From contig NZ_JARXYR010000002.1 in NCBI RefSeq assembly GCF_029893635.1, positions 1,525,001 to 1,589,000 of the forward strand: 64,000 bases of DNA, written 5' to 3'. Each line of letters begins with the position of its first letter. The stretch's first letter is position 1. The position numbers and the translations under genes were made by a program. The notes beneath the pieces were generated by a model that was not told the origin of the DNA, did no database searches, and saw nothing but the letters and a program-made list of their open reading frames with translations. The DNA is from Variovorax sp. TBS-050B. GTDB lineage: Bacteria > Pseudomonadota > Gammaproteobacteria > Burkholderiales > Burkholderiaceae_C. This document shows, in pieces, positions 34,433 to 42,721 of the stretch.

Positions 34433-34507
34433 CGGAAATCTCCTAAGTTGAAAAATCGTCTTTCCGAACGGGACGCCGCGCCGGCGGGGCCGCGGAGGTC
34501 CGTTTGA

Positions 34508-34518
34508 GAAAACGTTTC
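34508..34518. promoter_or_regulatory. Possible LacI/Cra-like site upstream of pckG
   Basis: GAAAACGTTTC has the palindromic core AAACGTTT, and on the pckG strand reads GAAACGTTTTC, close to the Cra/FruR consensus TGAAACGNTTCA. It is about 75 bases before the pckG start. A single imperfect site, so weak evidence. Confidence 0.3.
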
Positions 34519-34539
34519 GCCTGAGGGAGACTGCGTCAG

Positions 34540-34559
34540 CGCGGGCCGGCCGGCCCGCG
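34540..34559. repeat. Perfect 20-bp palindrome
   Basis: CGCGGGCCGGCCGGCCCGCG, ten bases each side, lies between the 50-residue membrane-protein gene and pckG, both leftward. No T-run follows on either strand, so it is not a standard terminator. Confidence 0.7.
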
Positions 34560-34579
34560 GACGGGAACGCGACTGGCTG

Positions 34580-34732
34580 TCAGGCCAGGTAGACGGCGAT
34601 GGATGCCAGGAGCAGCATCAGCACCCCGCCGGCCAGGGGCAGCACGAGCGGCATCAGATGCACGACCGATTCGACGGCGTCTGCTTCAACGGCCGCGGCG
34701 TGGCCGGGCTCGACGGGAGTGGTGTTGGACAT
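34580..34732 (-). CDS. Small single-pass membrane protein, 50 aa
   Basis: The protein MSNTTPVEPGHAAAVEADAV is followed by one hydrophobic segment running to the C-terminus (LMPLVLPLAGGVLMLLLASI). The short acidic N-terminus would face the cytoplasm or periplasm. It lies upstream of pckG on the same strand. I do not recognise a family. A coding role is supported by the transmembrane pattern and its compact fit between neighbours. Confidence 0.55.
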   Translation of the reverse strand: MSNTTPVEPGHAAAVEADAVESVVHLMPLVLPLAGGVLMLLLASIAVYLA

Positions 34733-34820
34733 GGAATACCTCAAATCACGAATACACAAACTGGGGCGCATTTTACCGATGGGGCCGCCCGGACCGGTCT
34801 AGGGGGTTGCCAGCCCCCAT

Positions 34821-36029
34821 TCAATGCTGCTCCTCGGCTTCGAACCCGGCCTCGTGGAGCGCGCCCAGCACGCTCGCCAGATGGGCCCGCCCGCGGGTCT
34901 GCAGCACGAGTTCGATGTCGACGTTCTGCGCCGCCAGCATGGTGAACGCGCGCTGGTGGTGCACCTCGTCGACGTTAGCGCCCGCTTCCGCCACGGTGGC
35001 CGTGATCTGGGCCAGCGAGCCCGGCACATCGCGCGCGCTCACGCGCACGCGCGCCAGCCGGCCGGCCCGCACCATGCCGCGTTCGATGATCGCCGCGAGC
35101 AGCAGCGGATCGATGTTGCCGCCCGAGAGCACCAGCCCCACGCGCTTGCCGCGGAAGCGCTCGGGATGCCGGATCAGCGCCGCCAGGCCGGCCGCGCCGG
35201 CGCCTTCGACCAGGGTCTTCTCGATCTCGAGCAGCATCAGCACGCCCTGCTCGATGTCGCCTTCGTCCACCAGCAGCAGGTCGTCGACGTGGCGCGCGAT
35301 GATCTCGCGCGTGAGAACGCCCGGCGTGCCCACCGCGATGCCTTCGGCGATGGTGCTCTTGCCCTGCAGGTGCTGCGTGCCCTTGACGGCGTTCACCATG
35401 CCGGGAAAGCGCGTGGTCTGCACGCCGACGATCTCGATGCCGGGCTTGCGCTCGCGCGCCGCGATCGCCATGCCGGCGATCAGCCCGCCGCCGCCGACCG
35501 AGACCACCAGCGCATCGAGGTCGGGCACGGCATCGAGCATCTCCAGCGCCACCGTGCCCTGGCCCGCGATGATGGCTTCGTCGTCGTAGGGATGGACGAA
35601 GCTCAGCCCTTCGCGCGCGGCCAGTTCGAGCGCATGCGCGCGCGCCGCGTCGAGCGTGTCGCCGTGCAGCACCACCTCGGCCCCGAAGCCGCGCGTGCGC
35701 TCGATCTTCACGCCCGGCGTGAAGCGCGGCATCACGATGAGCGCGCGCAGGCCGAGCCGCTCGGCGTGGTAGGCCACGCCCTGGGCATGGTTGCCGGCCG
35801 ACATCGCGATCACGCCGCGGCAGCCGCCTTCGGACAGGTCGACGAGCTTGTTGCAGGCGCCGCGCTCCTTGAAGGACGACGTGAACTGCAGGTTCTCGAA
35901 CTTCAGGAACACCTGCGCGCCCACGATCTCCGAGAGCGTGCGCGATTCGACGCAGGGCGTGTCGAGCACCTGGCCCTGCAGGCGTGCCGCCGCACGCCGG
36001 ATTTCTTCGATTCCGACCATGGCGGCCAT
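34821..36029 (-). CDS. Threonine ammonia-lyase (threonine dehydratase) with ACT domain
   Basis: PLP enzyme that deaminates threonine (and serine) to 2-oxobutyrate. The 402-residue chain has the PLP lysine Lys54 in SSFKERGACNKL, the phosphate loop SVGGGGLIAG, and VLSGGNID. A single ACT-like regulatory domain occupies about residues 328-402 (RVRVSARDVPGSLAQITATV). This size matches the TdcB-like/ACT form rather than the two-ACT biosynthetic IlvA of enteric bacteria; it may still serve isoleucine synthesis. An alternative start is the ATG at 36020, three codons later. Confidence 0.9.
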   Translation of the reverse strand: MAAMVGIEEIRRAAARLQGQVLDTPCVESRTLSEIVGAQVFLKFENLQFTSSFKERGACNKLVDLSEGGCRGVIAMSAGNHAQGVAYHAERLGLRALIVMPRFTPGVKIERTRGFGAEVVLHGDTLDAARAHALELAAREGLSFVHPYDDEAIIAGQGTVALEMLDAVPDLDALVVSVGGGGLIAGMAIAARERKPGIEIVGVQTTRFPGMVNAVKGTQHLQGKSTIAEGIAVGTPGVLTREIIARHVDDLLLVDEGDIEQGVLMLLEIEKTLVEGAGAAGLAALIRHPERFRGKRVGLVLSGGNIDPLLLAAIIERGMVRAGRLARVRVSARDVPGSLAQITATVAEAGANVDEVHHQRAFTMLAAQNVDIELVLQTRGRAHLASVLGALHEAGFEAEEQH

Positions 36030-36135
36030 TGTGGCTGTAATCGCACCACGAGGGTTTTTACCGTTCCGGCATCTTCCCCCAACCAAAAGTCTGCGCTATG
36101 GTCTCTCCACGAATTTCCTCGTCTGGAGTTGGCTG

Positions 36136-38460
36136 ATGGTCAAGCGTGCGGGTGTCGATGTGGTGGCTGCTGCGGTACGCGGGCAGGCATTGCCGTCGCC
36201 CGGGCTCAAGGGGGCGCCGGTGCTGGAGCTCATGTGCTCGCACTTCGTGCTCACGCTGGCCGCCAAGCAGGGGCCGCGCTTCAACGTGCGCCGCGACATC
36301 AACGGCCTGCTCTCGCTCACCGGCCGCCATCTGGTGTGGCCGGCCGCGGTGCTGCAGCGGCTGCGTGAATTTCTCGGCCGGCGCTGCGCGGGCAACGAGG
36401 CCTGGAAGGGCGTCGAGAGCTTCGACGGCCGCACGCTGCTCGAGCGGCACGGCGTGTGGCGCGGGCCCTACGAGGAAGGCACGCTGTTCTTCTACCTCGA
36501 CGAATACGCCAAGGACCATCCCAAGGACCTGCTCTCGGTGCTCGCCGTCACGCGCGACTGGCTCACGCATGCGCTGCGCAAGCAGTCGACGCTGGTCGAG
36601 AAGAACATCGATGCGCTCGCGGGCCTCCTGCAGCTCAACAAGGCCGAGCGCGCGCTGCTGCTGTACGGCACGCTCGCGCGCTACCAGCGCGACCTGCGTT
36701 CGCTGCTGGTGGAGTTCAAGGTCAACAACGCGCCCGAGGCCTACGCCGCCATCGCCGACATCGCCGGCGTGAACGCGAGCGAGGTGGGCGAGGCGCTGCG
36801 CGCGGGCTCGCGGCTCGAACGCATCGGCCTGGTGGAGAACCTGATCTCCGAGCACAACATCACCGACCTCGCCGACCTCATGAAGGTCAGCGAGAAGCTG
36901 CCGCCGGTGCTGATGCGCGAGTACCGCGACCACAACGAACTCATGGCCGTGTTCACGCGGCCCTCGGCCAAGAGCACGCTCACGCCGCACGACTTCTCCT
37001 TCGTCGAGGAGGACACGCGCATGCTCGTCACGCTGCTGCGCGCCGCGGTCGCGCGCAAGGAGCCCGGCGTCAACGTGCTGCTCTACGGCCCGCCCGGCAC
37101 CGGCAAGACCGAGCTCGCCAAGGTGGTGGCGCAGGCCGCGGGGCTCGAGCTGTTCGAGGTCGAGTACGCCGACCGCGACGGCAACTCGCTCTCGGGCCGC
37201 GACCGTTACCGCTCGCTGCAGATCGCGCAGGTCTTCCTCAAGGGCAGTGCGCAGGCGGCGCTGCTGTTCGACGAGGTCGAGGACGTGTTCCCGCCCATCA
37301 GCACCGAGGCGGCGCAGTTCATGGCGCGCGCCGAGCAGATTCCCGCGCCCACGAGCGGCAGCGTGAGCGGCAAGGCCTGGGTCAACCAGATCCTCGAAGC
37401 CAATCCGGTGCCCACGCTGTGGGTCACCAACCGCATCGAGCAGATCGACCCGGCGTTCCGGCGCCGCTTCGCCTATCACCTCGAACTCAAGTCGCCGCCG
37501 CCGGGCGCGCGCGAGCAGCTCGTCAAGAAGACGCTCGAAGGCATCGTCGTGTCCGAGGCGTTCACCGCGAAGCTCGCCGAGCGCAAGGGGCTCACGCCGG
37601 CGCAGATCCGCACCGCGGTGCGCTTCGCGGGGCTGGCGTGCACCGAGGGCACTTCGATGGAGGCGCTGATCGAGCGCCAGCTGCGCAACGCCGACCTCGC
37701 GCTCGGCACGCCCGATGCCGGCCACGGCGAGCGGCGCAGCGTCACCACCTACGACCTCGACATGCTCAACGTCGAGACCCGCTTCGAAGTGCCGCGCATC
37801 GTCGCGGCGCTCAAGGCGCGCGGCCACGGCACGCTGTGCTTCTACGGCGCGCCGGGCACCGGCAAGACCGCGCTCGCCGAGCACATCGCCAGGGCCATCG
37901 GCCGGCCGCTCATCATCAAGCAGGCCAGCGATCTCATGAGCAAGTACGTCGGCGAGACCGAGCAGAACATGGCCGCCATGTTCCGCGAGGCCGAGGCCGA
38001 GAAGGCCGTGCTGCTGCTCGACGAGGCCGACAGCTTCCTGCAGGACCGGCGCGGCGCGCAGCGCACCTACGAAGTGACCGAGGTCAACGAGATGCTGCAG
38101 GGCATGGAGCGCTTCAACGGCGTGTTCGTCTGCACCACCAACCTGCTCGACCGGCTCGACCAGGCGGCGCTGCGGCGCTTCACCTTCAAGATCAAGTTCA
38201 TGCCGCTCACGGCCGAGCAGCGCGAGCGCATGTTCGTGACGGAGGCGCTCGCGGGCGACGCGGCGCTGCTCACCGCGCCGATGAAGGCCCGCCTCGCGCA
38301 ATTGCGCCAGCTGTGTCCCGGCGACTTCGCGGCCGTGAAGCGGCAGACCGACATCCTCGCGGTCGCGTTCTCTGCCGCGGAGTTTCTCGACCAGCTCGAG
38401 GCCGAGCACCGGATCAAGCCCGAAGTGCGCGAATCGCGCGGCATCGGCTTCGTGCAGTAG
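36136..38460 (+). CDS. Tandem AAA+ ATPase
   Basis: A 774-residue protein with two AAA+ modules. Residues about 1-290 are a helical N-terminal region without a known motif. Module 1 has Walker A GPPGTGKT (318-325), Walker B LLFDEVED (376-383), a sensor WVTN and arginine fingers FRRRF. Module 2 has Walker A GAPGTGKT (572-579), Walker B LLLDEADSF (626-634), sensor CTTN and ALRRF. Both appear active. The two-ring layout recalls Cdc48/ClpB-type remodelling machines, but the N-domain is different and no protease-binding loop is evident. It is divergent from the threonine dehydratase gene. The target is unknown. Confidence 0.82.
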   Translation: MVKRAGVDVVAAAVRGQALPSPGLKGAPVLELMCSHFVLTLAAKQGPRFNVRRDINGLLSLTGRHLVWPAAVLQRLREFLGRRCAGNEAWKGVESFDGRTLLERHGVWRGPYEEGTLFFYLDEYAKDHPKDLLSVLAVTRDWLTHALRKQSTLVEKNIDALAGLLQLNKAERALLLYGTLARYQRDLRSLLVEFKVNNAPEAYAAIADIAGVNASEVGEALRAGSRLERIGLVENLISEHNITDLADLMKVSEKLPPVLMREYRDHNELMAVFTRPSAKSTLTPHDFSFVEEDTRMLVTLLRAAVARKEPGVNVLLYGPPGTGKTELAKVVAQAAGLELFEVEYADRDGNSLSGRDRYRSLQIAQVFLKGSAQAALLFDEVEDVFPPISTEAAQFMARAEQIPAPTSGSVSGKAWVNQILEANPVPTLWVTNRIEQIDPAFRRRFAYHLELKSPPPGAREQLVKKTLEGIVVSEAFTAKLAERKGLTPAQIRTAVRFAGLACTEGTSMEALIERQLRNADLALGTPDAGHGERRSVTTYDLDMLNVETRFEVPRIVAALKARGHGTLCFYGAPGTGKTALAEHIARAIGRPLIIKQASDLMSKYVGETEQNMAAMFREAEAEKAVLLLDEADSFLQDRRGAQRTYEVTEVNEMLQGMERFNGVFVCTTNLLDRLDQAALRRFTFKIKFMPLTAEQRERMFVTEALAGDAALLTAPMKARLAQLRQLCPGDFAAVKRQTDILAVAFSAAEFLDQLEAEHRIKPEVRESRGIGFVQ

Positions 38461-38572
38461 CAGCGGCGGCAGGACGAGACCAGCACGACACATGCGACAG
38501 ACCGCGGCGACGCGGCCCACGGGGAGCCAAGATGATCACGACCGCCGGTGCGGCGTGGCGAGGAGGGGTTCG

Positions 38573-40237
38573 ATGAACGAGCACAACATGCGGGCCGCAC
38601 GCGCCCGGGGCACGCCGCGTTCCACCGCGGCGACGGTGGCCGCGTTCCTTCTGGCCGCGGTCGTCGTCGCGCTCGGCGGATGCGGCGGCGGTGGGGGCGG
38701 TGGTGGAGGCGGCGGGGGCTTTCCCATCGTCGCGCCGCCCGTCGCCGGGGGTGGCGGCGGTACCGGCACTGGCGATGGTGGCAACGGCCCCGGCGACGGC
38801 GGCACGTCCGACCCGGACGCGATCGTGCCTTCGTCCAGCGTGGCGGGCCTGTGCGCCGCGCCGCGCGCCGGCATCAACCCCGCCACGGGCACGGCCTATC
38901 CGGACCGGCCCGGCACGCTGACCGACGAGAAGCGCTGGGTGCGCGGCTGGATCGACGAGACCTACCTCTGGTACACCGAGGTGCCGACCACGCTCAAGGC
39001 CGCCGACTACGCCACGCCGGTCGCCTATTTCAGCGTGCTCAAGACGCCGGCGCTCACGCCCTCGGGGCGCGCGAAGGACCGCTACCACTACGTCTACGAC
39101 ACCGAGCGCTACCGCCAGCTGTCGGAGGCCGGCGTGTCGCCGAGCTACGGCATGGAGATCGCCTTCGTGCGCAGTTCGGCGCCGCGCAACATCCGCATCG
39201 CCTTCGTCGAGCCGCTGGGCCCGGCGGCGGCGGCCGGCCTGCAGCGCGGCGCGAAGCTGGTCGAGGTCGACGGCGTCGACGCGGTGAACGCCACCGGCAC
39301 GGCCAACGTCAACGTCATCAACCGCGCGCTCTCGCCGCAGGCCAGCGGCGAGAAGCACACCTTCACCTTCGAGGTGAACGGCCTGCGCGGCAGCCCGATC
39401 GAACTCACCTCGGCGCAGGTCACGCGCACGCCGGTGCAGAACGTGCGCATCATCGACAGCGGCGGGGTGCGCGTGGGGTACCTGCTCTTCAACGCCCACA
39501 TCACGACCTCCGAGACGCAGCTCATCAGTGCGATCAACCAGTTCAAGAGCGCTGGCGTGCAGGACCTCGTGCTCGACATGCGCTACAACGGCGGCGGCCA
39601 GCTCAACATTGCAAGCCGGCTGGCCTACATGGTCTCCGGACCGGCCGCGACCACCGGCAAGGCGTTCGAGCGCCTCGCCTTCAACGACAAGAACCCGTTC
39701 CGGTTCACGCCGGCGCAAACGCTGATTCCTTTCTACGACACCAGCCGCAGCGGCGCGGCACTGCCCAGGCTCGGCCTCTCGCGCGTCACGGTGCTGGTGG
39801 GCCCCGACACCTGCTCCGCGAGCGAGTCGGTCATCAACGGGCTGCGCGGCGCGGACGTGAGCGTCAATCTGGTCGGCGGCCGGACCTGCGGCAAGCCCTA
39901 CGGCTTCTATCCGCAGGACAACTGCGGCACCACCTACTTCGCGATCCAGTTCCAGGGCGTGAACCACAAGAACTTCGGCGACTACGGCGACGGCTTCACG
40001 CCCGACTGCAGCGTGGCCGACGACTTCGGCCATGCGCTCGGCGACGAATCGGAAGCGCGGCTCGCGGCCGCGCTGAGCATGCGCAACGGCGGCGCTTGCC
40101 CGACCGGCTCCACCAAGCTGCTGCCGGGGCTCACGAAGCCCGAGGCGCCCGAAGCCGAGCCCTACCTGCGCAACCGTTCGCCGCTGCAGGAGATCCGCCT
40201 GATCGACGCGCCCGGCGCGCCGTCCTCGGCGGGCTGA
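38573..40237 (+). CDS. S41-family peptidase, lipoprotein
   Basis: A 554-residue C-terminal-processing-protease relative. The N-terminus has a membrane segment (TVAAFLLAAVVVALGGC), with the lipobox cysteine directly followed by a run of twelve glycines and then a Gly/Pro-rich linker. A PDZ-like part (about residues 200-240, LGPAAAAGLQRGAKLVEVDG) precedes the catalytic domain, with LDMRYNGGGQLN and the nucleophile region DTCSASESVING (about 412-423). It is probably anchored to the outer or inner membrane in the periplasm. AGGAGGGG before the start is a strong ribosome-binding site. The gap to the AAA+ gene is 112 bases. Confidence 0.87.
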   Translation: MNEHNMRAARARGTPRSTAATVAAFLLAAVVVALGGCGGGGGGGGGGGGFPIVAPPVAGGGGGTGTGDGGNGPGDGGTSDPDAIVPSSSVAGLCAAPRAGINPATGTAYPDRPGTLTDEKRWVRGWIDETYLWYTEVPTTLKAADYATPVAYFSVLKTPALTPSGRAKDRYHYVYDTERYRQLSEAGVSPSYGMEIAFVRSSAPRNIRIAFVEPLGPAAAAGLQRGAKLVEVDGVDAVNATGTANVNVINRALSPQASGEKHTFTFEVNGLRGSPIELTSAQVTRTPVQNVRIIDSGGVRVGYLLFNAHITTSETQLISAINQFKSAGVQDLVLDMRYNGGGQLNIASRLAYMVSGPAATTGKAFERLAFNDKNPFRFTPAQTLIPFYDTSRSGAALPRLGLSRVTVLVGPDTCSASESVINGLRGADVSVNLVGGRTCGKPYGFYPQDNCGTTYFAIQFQGVNHKNFGDYGDGFTPDCSVADDFGHALGDESEARLAAALSMRNGGACPTGSTKLLPGLTKPEAPEAEPYLRNRSPLQEIRLIDAPGAPSSAG

Positions 40238-40282
40238 GCCCGCCCGCGGTCCCCGCGTAAACCCTGAAACCTTTTGGCCGTC

Positions 40283-40311
40283 TTGCCGCGCGACGGCGTG
40301 GCCGATAGAGT
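40283..40311 (+). promoter_or_regulatory. Candidate sigma-70 promoter of the nucleoside hydrolase gene
   Basis: TTGCCG (40283-40288), a 17-base spacer and TAGAGT (40306-40311). Tandem LacI-type operators begin 14 bases after the -10 box, where they would block transcription. Confidence 0.45.
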
Positions 40312-40324
40312 GGCCGCAGTCAGA

Positions 40325-40350
40325 CGCAAACGTTTGCGCAAACGTTTGGC
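40325..40350. promoter_or_regulatory. Two overlapping LacI-family operators
   Basis: CGCAAACGTTTGCG (40325-40338) is a perfect dyad with central CG. An overlapping second unit, GCGCAAACGTTTGGC (40336-40350), repeats it. Both lie in the leader of the nucleoside hydrolase gene at 40407. The half-sites differ from the TGCAA type at 14754. Confidence 0.75.
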
Positions 40351-40406
40351 TTCGAGGTTTCATTTTTTCTTCGATCACGGCGTCGGCCGTTGCAAAGGAG
40401 CGCGGG

Positions 40407-41579
40407 ATGCAGGTTCAGATTCAACGGCGCCGGTGGATCGCCTCGGCACTGTTCGCCACGGTGCTGTCGGCCTGCGGCGGGGGTGGCAGCAGCGGCACCG
40501 GCGGCTTCGGGCTCGCGCCCGGCTTCGGCGCCGATGCGCCGGCGGCGCAGAAGATCATCATCGACAGCGACTACAACACCATGAGCGACGACGGCCAGCT
40601 CGGCGTGATGGCCGCGCAGCTGCAGGCCGAAGGCAAGGTGCAGGTCATGGGCATCACCGTGGTGTCGGGCAACAAGTGGCTGCGCCAGGGCGTGGCGGAG
40701 GCGCTGAAGTCGGTCGAGCGGCTCGGCGTGGGCGACCGCATCGGCGTCTATGCGGGCGAGAACTACGCGCTCAACCACGACCATGCGGACGTCCAGGCCG
40801 AGCTCGCCGCAGGCGCCGGCGGGGACGGCTACCTGGGCGCCTGGAGCAGCCCCGAGCCGAGGACCGACGCCGACCTCGTGCCCATTCCCGACGGCTTCGC
40901 CACGCACACGCAGGTGCAGCCGCGCAGCGCGGTCGACTTCATCATCGACACCGTCAAGGCGAACCCGAACGAGATCACCATCTTCGCCATCGGCCCGCTC
41001 ACCAACATCGCCAAGGCCGTGCAGCGCAGCCCCGAGATCGTGCCGCTGATCAAGCAGATCATCTACATGGGCGGCGCGGTCCACGTGCCCGGCAACACCA
41101 CCAAGGCGGCCGAGTTCAACTGGTGGTTCGACCCCGACGCGGCGCAGTTCGTGGTGCGGCTGCCGATCCCGCAGGTGGTGGTGCCGCTCGACGTGACCGA
41201 CACCGTGCTCATGGACCGGAAGATCTACGACCGGATCGCGCATCCGGCGCGGCCGACCGCGGTGACCGAGGCGTTCCGCCAGGAATGGTTCGCGGCGGAC
41301 TTCGAAAGCGATCCGTCGCACACCTCGAACATCTGGAATACGCTGACCATCGCCTACCTGCTCGACCCGCGCTATGCGACCGAGGTCTCGGAAGAGTTCG
41401 TCGACGTGATCGCCCGCCCCGGCGATCCGCAGAACGGCCGCTCGATCGGCTACGCGACGCCGCCCGCGGGCCTGCCGCTGCAGAAGATGAAGGTGGTGAA
41501 GAAGTTCGACAACGCGCGCTTCTTCGATCTGTACGTGGACCTGCTCACCCGGCCGGTGCCGGTCACGCTGAAGCCCTGA
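40407..41579 (+). CDS. Nucleoside hydrolase, predicted lipoprotein
   Basis: Hydrolyses the N-glycosidic bond of nucleosides to ribose and base. The 390-residue protein has a lipoprotein signal (SALFATVLSACGGGGSSG), so it is outside the cytoplasm, unlike the usual enzymes. The calcium-binding signature is Asp53, Asp55, Asp61 and Asp62 in DSDYNTMSDDG. FAIGPLTNIAKA and IIYMGGAVHVPGNTT follow, and the C-terminal AEFNWWFDPDAAQ has the substrate-binding Asp. A strong ribosome-binding site (AAAGGAG) is present. Control by a LacI-type repressor is likely from the tandem operators; no such gene is adjacent. Confidence 0.88.
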   Translation: MQVQIQRRRWIASALFATVLSACGGGGSSGTGGFGLAPGFGADAPAAQKIIIDSDYNTMSDDGQLGVMAAQLQAEGKVQVMGITVVSGNKWLRQGVAEALKSVERLGVGDRIGVYAGENYALNHDHADVQAELAAGAGGDGYLGAWSSPEPRTDADLVPIPDGFATHTQVQPRSAVDFIIDTVKANPNEITIFAIGPLTNIAKAVQRSPEIVPLIKQIIYMGGAVHVPGNTTKAAEFNWWFDPDAAQFVVRLPIPQVVVPLDVTDTVLMDRKIYDRIAHPARPTAVTEAFRQEWFAADFESDPSHTSNIWNTLTIAYLLDPRYATEVSEEFVDVIARPGDPQNGRSIGYATPPAGLPLQKMKVVKKFDNARFFDLYVDLLTRPVPVTLKP

Positions 41580-41697
41580 GCAAAGGCCCGCAAGGGCTCG
41601 CGGCGCTGCGGCGCCCGTTTGCCTTTCTCCCGCTGCTGGAGCCCCTCCGCGCGGCGACGGCGGTTCGCGCGTCCTTGTTAACGCCGGACCCCGTCGC

Positions 41698-41726
41698 TTG
41701 ATGCCGAACTGCCCTTTTGTTGTAAT
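41698..41726 (+). promoter_or_regulatory. Candidate promoter of the binding-protein/kinase operon
   Basis: TTGATG (41698-41703), a 17-base spacer and TGTAAT (41721-41726), about 93 bases before the start at 41819. A reasonable sigma-70 match, by eye only. Confidence 0.4.
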
Positions 41727-41818
41727 GGTGCGCGGAGTGTCACCCACACGACAGCCTGCATCCGTTCCGGATCAGGGCATCGGCAGCAGGCGTTCCGCAT
41801 GGCAGGGAGAAACAACAA

Positions 41819-42712
41819 ATGCATCCGAAACCCTTCGCGAGATGGGCTTGCGCAGCCCTTTGCGCGTTCTTTGCGGTGGCCGTGCAGGCACAGCCCGCAC
41901 AACTGATCCATCCGCGCTCCGAGTCGGGTTCGGACCTGTTCATCGACTACTACTGGAACCTTCTGGGCGAGGCGCTCCAGCGCACCGAGGCGCGCTACGG
42001 GCCGACCCGGGTCATCCAGACCCCCGACCTGATGAACCACAAGCGGGCCATGGAGGAACTGGCCCGCGGCCGCATCGACATCTACGTGCGCGCCTACATT
42101 CCGCCGAGCTACGCGGACCAGCTCAAGCTGGTGCCCTTTCCGCTCGACAAGGGACTGATCGGCCACCGCCTGCTGCTGATCCACCGCGACATGCAGGCGC
42201 GGCTGCGGCAGGTGAAGACGCTCGAGGACCTGAAGGCGTTCAGCATCGTGCAGGGCGCCTACTGGATCGATGCCGACATTCTCGAGGCCGCGGGCTTGCG
42301 CGTCGTGCGCAGCACCAGCTACCTGGGCATGTTCGACATGATCGCGAACCGGAACGTGGACCTGTTCTCGCGCGGCGCGAACGAGATCCTCGCCGAGTAC
42401 CGCGACCATTCGGCGCGGCTGCCAGGCCTCGTGATGGACGAGGCGCTGGGGCTGGTCTTCCCGATGTCGTTCTACTTCATCGTCGCCAACACGGCGGCCG
42501 GCCACCAGATCCGCCGGCGCGTGCTCGAGGGGCTGGAAGCGATGGTGACCGACGGCAGCTTCGAGCGCAGCTACCAGCTGCTCAAGCGCAAATCGCTGGA
42601 GGGCGTCCCGGTGCAGGGGCGGACGGTCATCCGGCTGGCCAACCCCTTCTACGACAAGCCCGACTACATGGTCGGACGGCGAGGCATGTGGGACCAGGCG
42701 GTGTTTCGCTGA
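41819..42712 (+). CDS. Periplasmic solute-binding (SBP_bac_3-like) sensor protein
   Basis: A 297-residue exported protein: signal peptide MHPKPFARWACAALCAFFAV ending AVQAQ, then a type II binding-protein fold (YWNLLGEALQRTEARYGPTR, LARGRIDIYVRAYIP, GMFDMIANRNVDLFSRGANE). There is no transporter gene nearby. It is nine bases before the hybrid histidine kinase and is surely cotranscribed, so it is best read as a ligand-sensing partner of that kinase rather than a transport receptor. Confidence 0.82.
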   Translation: MHPKPFARWACAALCAFFAVAVQAQPAQLIHPRSESGSDLFIDYYWNLLGEALQRTEARYGPTRVIQTPDLMNHKRAMEELARGRIDIYVRAYIPPSYADQLKLVPFPLDKGLIGHRLLLIHRDMQARLRQVKTLEDLKAFSIVQGAYWIDADILEAAGLRVVRSTSYLGMFDMIANRNVDLFSRGANEILAEYRDHSARLPGLVMDEALGLVFPMSFYFIVANTAAGHQIRRRVLEGLEAMVTDGSFERSYQLLKRKSLEGVPVQGRTVIRLANPFYDKPDYMVGRRGMWDQAVFR

Positions 42713-42721
42713 GCCCGCTTC

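Noticed and set aside
36058..38520. Open frame of 820 codons opposite the AAA+ ATPase gene
   Set aside because: Antisense shadow of a gene with two intact Walker motif sets; no independent motif or ribosome-binding site.
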